Below are positions 59,147 through 64,000 of a stretch of DNA of 64,000 bases, one piece after another. Both the position numbers and the translations under genes were made by a program. The DNA is from Cryomorphaceae bacterium BACL29 MAG-121220-bin8 (GTDB taxonomy: Bacteria; Bacteroidota; Bacteroidia; Flavobacteriales; Flavobacteriaceae). The notes below the pieces were generated by a model. That model was not told where the DNA came from. It saw only the letters and a program-made list of their open reading frames with translations, and searched no databases. Position 1 is the first letter of the stretch, and each line of letters begins with the position of its first letter. The stretch spans positions 40,943 through 104,942 of the forward strand of contig CAJJCV010000006.1 of NCBI GenBank assembly GCA_905182765.1. Reading direction: 5' to 3'.

Positions 59147-61984
59147 TCATTGATAAGATTCAATTGGTTCACATGTACAAATCAAGTTTCTGTCTCCATA
59201 TGCATCATCAACTCTTCTGACAGAGGGCCAAAATTTATTTTCTAAAACATATGATGTTGGAAACGCGGCTTTTTGTCTAGTATATGGATAATCCCAGTTT
59301 TCTCTTATTATCATTTTCATAGTATGAGGTGCATTTTTCAATAAATTATTATCGTTGTTTTCTACACATTCATCTATTTCTTTTCGAATTAAAATCATAG
59401 CATCGCAAAACCTGTTAATTTCTTCAATATTTTCACTTTCCGTTGGTTCAATCATCATAGTACCTGGTACTGGAAACGAAACTGTTGGAGCATGAAATCC
59501 ATAATCTATTAATCTTTTAGCTATGTCCATTACCTCAATTCCATTTGATTTAAAAGGTCTACAATCTATAATTAGTTCGTGGGCAGCTCTGCCTTTTTCT
59601 CCAGTGTAAAGAATGTCAAAATGATTTTCAATTCTATTTTTAATATAATTGGCATTTAAAATAGCAAATTCAGTAGATGATTTTAACCCTTTTGCACCTA
59701 GCATACAAATGTACCCATATGAAATAACGCATGCCAATGCAGATCCCCAAGGCGCTCCAGAAATTGATTTAACACCTTCTTTAGAACTTATATTAATTAT
59801 AGCATTATTTGGTAAAAATGGGACAAGGTGTTTTGCTACACAAATAGGTCCAACTCCTGGTCCACCACCACCATGTGGTATAGCAAATGTTTTATGCAGG
59901 TTTAAATGACAAACATCTGCTCCAATTATGTATGGATTTGTTAATCCAACCTGAGCATTCATATTTGCACCATCCATGTATACCTGACCTCCATTTAAGT
60001 GAATGGTTTTGGTAATTTCCTGAATTGATGATTCGAAAACTCCATGCGTTGAGGGATATGTAATCATTAAAGCTGCTAAATTATCCTTGTATTTGTCAGC
60101 TTTTTCTTTCAATTCTTCTACATTTATATTTCCATGTTTATCTGTTCCAACAACTACAACTTTCATTCCTGCCATCACAGCAGAAGCAGGATTAGTTCCA
60201 TGAGCGGAAGATGGGATTAAACAAATATTTCTATGGTCTTGTGAAATACTTTTTAAGTAGGCTCTAATAACCATTAAACCAGCATACTCTCCCTGTGCAC
60301 CTGAATTAGGTTGCAATGAAGTTCCGCTAAAACCCGTTATTTCATTTAATTGTTTTTCTAGTTTTTTTATAAGCTTTTGATATCCTCTTGCTTGATTTAA
60401 AGGAACAAAAGGGTGGATATTATTCCATTTCGCCCAGCTAATTGGAAGCATTTCAGAAGCTGCATTTAATTTCATAGTACATGAGCCAAGTGAGATCATT
60501 GAATGAGTTAATGACAAGTCTTTTCTTTCAAGATTTTTAATATATCTCATCAAAGCGGTTTCTGAATGATATTTATTAAAAACTTCGGAATCCATAAACG
60601 TAGATTCTCTTTTCAATTTATCTGGATATCTATTTTGCTTAATGTTTAAATTAATTTCAAAAAGATCAATATTTATTGCTTTAGCTATTGTGTCAATAAT
60701 TTTCTGAATGTCTTTTAAGGAGGTTGTTTCATTTAAAGAAATAGAGAAATATTTTTCGTCTATATAATTAAAATTGATTTTATTTAGTTCAGCAATTTTC
60801 TTGATTTTATCACTAGGTCCTTCTAAAAATAAAGTATCAAAAAAGAATTTATTATGTTGTTTCAGGCCTAGTTTAATTAAATTATTTTCAAGAATTACTG
60901 TTTTTTCATGAATACTATTTGCTATTTCTTTTAGGCCTTTTGGTCCATGAAAAACGCCGTACATTCCAGCCATAACTGCAAGCAGTACCTGAGAAGTACA
61001 TATGTTTGAAGTAGCTCTATCTCTTTTAATATGTTGCTCTCTAGTTTGAAGAGCCATTCTTAATGCTGAGTCATCATCTGTATCTTTAGTTAAACCAATA
61101 ATTCTGCCTGGAACAGATCTTTTGTATTCTTCTTTAGTTGCAAAATATGCAGCATGGGGTCCTCCATAGCCAAGTGGGATTCCAAACCTCTGAGATGTTC
61201 CAACGACTACATCAGCTCCAAACAAAGAAGGTTTTTTTAATAAACAAAGTGAAAATAAGTCTGCAGCAACAACTATTTTAAGATTATTGTTTTTCGCTTT
61301 AGAACAATACCCTTCTATGTCTTCAATATCTCCATAAACACCAGGATATTGCATTAAACATCCATAAAAACTAGAATCATAATTAAAGTTTTCAAAGTCG
61401 CCAATTATGACTTGAATACCCAAAGGTTCTGCCCTGGTTTCTAATAAACTAATTGTTTGTGGAAGTGTATTTTTTGAAACAAAAAATCTTGAAATATTAT
61501 TCTTTTTTTGTTCTCTATTTCTCAAACTAAACAACATAGTCATAGCTTCTGCAGCAGCTGTACTTTCATCCAATAAAGAAGCATTTGCTAATTGCATTCC
61601 TGTCAAATCACATATTATAGTCTGATAATTTAGAAGTGCTTCCATTCTTCCTTGAGCAATTTCTGCTTGATAAGGAGTGTAAGCTGTATACCAACTTGGA
61701 TTTTCTAAAATATTCCTTTTAATTACTGATGGTACTATAGCTTGATTATAACCTAAACCTATGTAAGATTTAAAAATTTTATTCTTCTTACCTAATTTTT
61801 CAATATGTGATAAGTAATCGTTTTCTGAAAGAGCTGGTTTAAGATTCATCTCTTTTTTTAATCTAATATTTTCAGGAATTGTTTCTGAAATTAATTGTTC
61901 TATACTTTTTGAATTAATATACTCAAGCATAGAAATTTTATCTTGATTATTTACTCCAATGTGTCTGTCAGCAAAATTATGCAT
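59147..61984 (-). CDS. gcvP: Glycine dehydrogenase (aminomethyl-transferring), single-chain P protein
   Basis: FADRHIGVNNQDK, YTPYQAEIAQGRMEALLNYQT, CHLNLHKTFAIPHGGGGPGVGPI. Confidence 0.98.
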   Translation of the reverse strand: MHNFADRHIGVNNQDKISMLEYINSKSIEQLISETIPENIRLKKEMNLKPALSENDYLSHIEKLGKKNKIFKSYIGLGYNQAIVPSVIKRNILENPSWYTAYTPYQAEIAQGRMEALLNYQTIICDLTGMQLANASLLDESTAAAEAMTMLFSLRNREQKKNNISRFFVSKNTLPQTISLLETRAEPLGIQVIIGDFENFNYDSSFYGCLMQYPGVYGDIEDIEGYCSKAKNNNLKIVVAADLFSLCLLKKPSLFGADVVVGTSQRFGIPLGYGGPHAAYFATKEEYKRSVPGRIIGLTKDTDDDSALRMALQTREQHIKRDRATSNICTSQVLLAVMAGMYGVFHGPKGLKEIANSIHEKTVILENNLIKLGLKQHNKFFFDTLFLEGPSDKIKKIAELNKINFNYIDEKYFSISLNETTSLKDIQKIIDTIAKAINIDLFEINLNIKQNRYPDKLKRESTFMDSEVFNKYHSETALMRYIKNLERKDLSLTHSMISLGSCTMKLNAASEMLPISWAKWNNIHPFVPLNQARGYQKLIKKLEKQLNEITGFSGTSLQPNSGAQGEYAGLMVIRAYLKSISQDHRNICLIPSSAHGTNPASAVMAGMKVVVVGTDKHGNINVEELKEKADKYKDNLAALMITYPSTHGVFESSIQEITKTIHLNGGQVYMDGANMNAQVGLTNPYIIGADVCHLNLHKTFAIPHGGGGPGVGPICVAKHLVPFLPNNAIINISSKEGVKSISGAPWGSALACVISYGYICMLGAKGLKSSTEFAILNANYIKNRIENHFDILYTGEKGRAAHELIIDCRPFKSNGIEVMDIAKRLIDYGFHAPTVSFPVPGTMMIEPTESENIEEINRFCDAMILIRKEIDECVENNDNNLLKNAPHTMKMIIRENWDYPYTRQKAAFPTSYVLENKFWPSVRRVDDAYGDRNLICTCEPIESYQ

Positions 61985-62108
61985 ATAAAAAAAAGTTTAG
62001 TTCAAAATTAATTAATATCATCCTAAATAATGCATAATTTTAGAACTTTGAGTAAAAACTTTTTAACTTATTTGTTAACTAGAAATTATAATTTATAAAT
62101 TCAGATAA

Positions 62109-62933
62109 ATGTTGTTTTATAAAAAAGTTTTTGATTTTTATATAAAATCAAGCTTACATCTGGGATTTTGTGTTGTATCACTTTATTTAGTGTCTATTTT
62201 TAAACAACAAATTACTGTAAATCATTATGTATTAATCTGTCTTTTTAGTTCCACTATTATTGTTTATAATTTTATAAAATATGCGTCAACTCTGCCGTAC
62301 TATTTCTTTGTACAAAATGCGCCAATAAAAAAAATACAAATACTAAGTTTTATCTTAGGTTGTGTTCTTTTGTTTTCGTTGTTTTTTTTAGATTGGAAAA
62401 CTTTATTTTTTGGATTTATTCTTTTTTTAATTTGTTTATTATATGTTTTTCCATTAAATCATTCGAAATCTAATTTTAGAAATCGTAGTAAGATTAAATT
62501 ATTTCTTGTAGCAATATGTTGGTCTGGTTCAACTGTTTTGTTGCCATTTATTGAATCTCAACAAATGGATTACTATGGCTCAATAGTACTTTTTATTCAA
62601 TTTTTTTTATTTGTAGTTATATATAGCATGCCATTTGAAATACGAGATTTGAAATACGATTCTAAAGAGCTTAGAACAATTCCTCAAATTTTTGGAATAA
62701 AAAAATCAAAGTATATTTCTTATATACTTAGTTTTATTTTTATCTCAATTTCATTTATAAATCAATCAAAAAACAATGATCTTATTTCTGATGTATTAAT
62801 ATCTGTTATTTTGATTTTTATTATTTACAGAACAAAGAAAAATCAAACAAAGTATTTTTCAAGCTTCTGGGTAGAATCTGTTCCTGTATATTGGTTTATA
62901 ATTCAGTCAATTCTATTTGGAAGAATCGTTTAA
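62109..62933 (+). CDS. UbiA-like multi-TM protein with an apparently incomplete Asp-motif set
   Basis: About 8 TM segments; FEIRDLKYDSKELRTIPQIFGIKKS resembles the second UbiA Asp motif; the first NDxxDxxxD region reads YNFIKYASTLPYY. Confidence 0.6.
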   Translation: MLFYKKVFDFYIKSSLHLGFCVVSLYLVSIFKQQITVNHYVLICLFSSTIIVYNFIKYASTLPYYFFVQNAPIKKIQILSFILGCVLLFSLFFLDWKTLFFGFILFLICLLYVFPLNHSKSNFRNRSKIKLFLVAICWSGSTVLLPFIESQQMDYYGSIVLFIQFFLFVVIYSMPFEIRDLKYDSKELRTIPQIFGIKKSKYISYILSFIFISISFINQSKNNDLISDVLISVILIFIIYRTKKNQTKYFSSFWVESVPVYWFIIQSILFGRIV

Positions 62934-63389
62934 AACCTTTTTTTTAAGCTCTTCTTTGAATTTTAAAATTTTATTTAAAACCTCTTCGTTATTACTACCT
63001 ATAATTTTAGCGGCTAGTATTCCTGCATTTTTTCCTCCGTTGAGAGCAACCGTTCCAACAGGAACTCCACTAGGCATTTGAAGAATTGATAATACTGAAT
63101 CCCATCCGTCAATAGAGTTTCTTGATTTAATTGGAACTCCAATGACAGGAAGTGGCGTAATTGAAGCCATCATACCAGGAAGATGTGCTGCTCCACCAGC
63201 ACCAGCTATAATTACTGTGTATCCATTTTTATGAGCATTTTTACCATATTCCATCATTTTTTCTGGAGTTCTGTGAGCAGATACTATATCAACATCATTT
63301 TCGATCCCGAATTCATTTAAAATATCGATTGCTTCTTGCATAATTGGAAGATCTGATTTACTTCCCATAATAACACCAACTTTTGCCAT
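62913..63389 (-). CDS. purE: 5-(carboxyamino)imidazole ribonucleotide mutase
   Basis: VGVIMGSKSDLPIMQEA, VSAHRTPEKM, IAGAGGAAHLPGMMASITPLPVIGVPI. Confidence 0.97.
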   Translation of the reverse strand: MAKVGVIMGSKSDLPIMQEAIDILNEFGIENDVDIVSAHRTPEKMMEYGKNAHKNGYTVIIAGAGGAAHLPGMMASITPLPVIGVPIKSRNSIDGWDSVLSILQMPSGVPVGTVALNGGKNAGILAAKIIGSNNEEVLNKILKFKEELKKKVLNDSSK

Positions 63390-63394
63390 AATAA

Positions 63395-64000
63395 TTATGT
63401 TTTTACTTTAATTAATTCTTTGATTTTTTTAGCTTTTTTTAATATATTTTCTAAATTAGAATCTAACACAGTAACATGTCCCATCTTTCTATTGGGTTTT
63501 GTTTTGCGTTTCCCATAAATATGAATTTTCACATTGTCAATTAACATAGCTTCTTTGATACCTTCATACACAACTTGACCTTCATAGCCCAATCCACCTA
63601 CTAAGTTAATCATTATCGCATAAAAATTTGATTTTGAAGAGCCAAGTGGTAAATCTAGTATGGAATTAATATGCTGATCAAACTGAGAATTTACACAATT
63701 TTCAATTGAATAATGTGCGCTATTATGAGGTCTTGGAGCTACTTCGTTGATTAAAATTTCATTCTCGTTGGTTAAAAACATTTCAACTGCAAGCAACCCA
63801 ACTTGTTTAAATGATTCGGAAACTTTTAATGCTATTTTTTTTGCTTTTTCATTTATTTCAGAACTTATTTGTGCAGGACATAACACATATTCAACTTGAT
63901 TTGAAACCTCATTGAACATCATTTCAACTATTGGAAAAATTTCAATTTGCCCACTTTTATTTCTTGCTATAGTTGTAGCTAATTCTTTTTTAAATGGAAT
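63395..64000 (-). CDS. purK: 5-(carboxyamino)imidazole ribonucleotide synthase (partial, runs off the right edge)
   Basis: ATP-grasp; VAVEMFLTNENEILINEVAPRPHNSAHYSIENCVNSQFDQHINSILDLPLG. The frame stays open upstream of 63922 (..IPFKKELATTIARNKSGQIEIFPIVEMMFNEV) to the window end. Confidence 0.95.
   Translation of the reverse strand: MPFKKELATTIARNKSGQIEIFPIVEMMFNEVSNQVEYVLCPAQISSEINEKAKKIALKVSESFKQVGLLAVEMFLTNENEILINEVAPRPHNSAHYSIENCVNSQFDQHINSILDLPLGSSKSNFYAIMINLVGGLGYEGQVVYEGIKEAMLIDNVKIHIYGKRKTKPNRKMGHVTVLDSNLENILKKAKKIKELIKVKT

Noticed and set aside
61985-62108. Short palindrome AAATTATAATTT and other A/T palindromes in gaps
   Set aside because: At this base composition, palindromes of about 12 bp made only of A/T are expected by chance; kept only where they coincide with promoter elements.
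63395-63922. purK as a truncated 175-aa pseudogene
   Set aside because: The frame is open upstream to the window edge with PurK-like sequence, so it is cut by the window rather than degraded.
1-64000. CRISPR array, toxin-antitoxin, restriction or phage-defence system
   Set aside because: No regularly spaced repeats and no characteristic nuclease, Cas, methylase or TIR/toxin-like ORFs were seen in a full read-through of the ORFs.

Overview
The window reads as a compact, AT-rich, chromosomal core region of a marine-type Flavobacteriia (Bacteroidota). It is densely coding, with about 59 credible protein genes, 2 tRNA genes and very short intergenic gaps. I saw no CRISPR array, transposase, integrase, phage module or rRNA.

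Recognisable blocks:
- anmK, rpe, rpoD, pnp, rpsO, accD, fbaA, TamL-like OMP, TrmH-like methyltransferase and PorT
- trkA-trkH
- rsmG, pruA, apaG and the DUF5103/Plug gene
- nqrABCDEF, a small uncharacterised gene, then apbE
- map and gpmI
- an envelope locus with two CarboxypepD_reg-like proteins, a DUF6702-like protein and an M1 peptidase
- tatA, murF, gldJ and porV
- pdhA and a two-lipoyl E2
- an MlaE/MlaF-type ABC pair, a KAS-III enzyme, gcvP, and purE/purK (purK cut by the window edge)

I found no obviously exotic new system. The observations most worth following are:
- the small gene embedded by overlaps between nqrF and apbE
- an unannotated 34-aa membrane smORF at 42364-42468 (-)
- pervasive 3' overlap of convergent gene pairs
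- palindromes overlapping TAnnTTTG -7 promoter elements, including a two-hairpin pdhA leader
- a UbiA-like protein that appears to lack the first Asp-rich motif

All family calls come from reading the sequence, without database searches.
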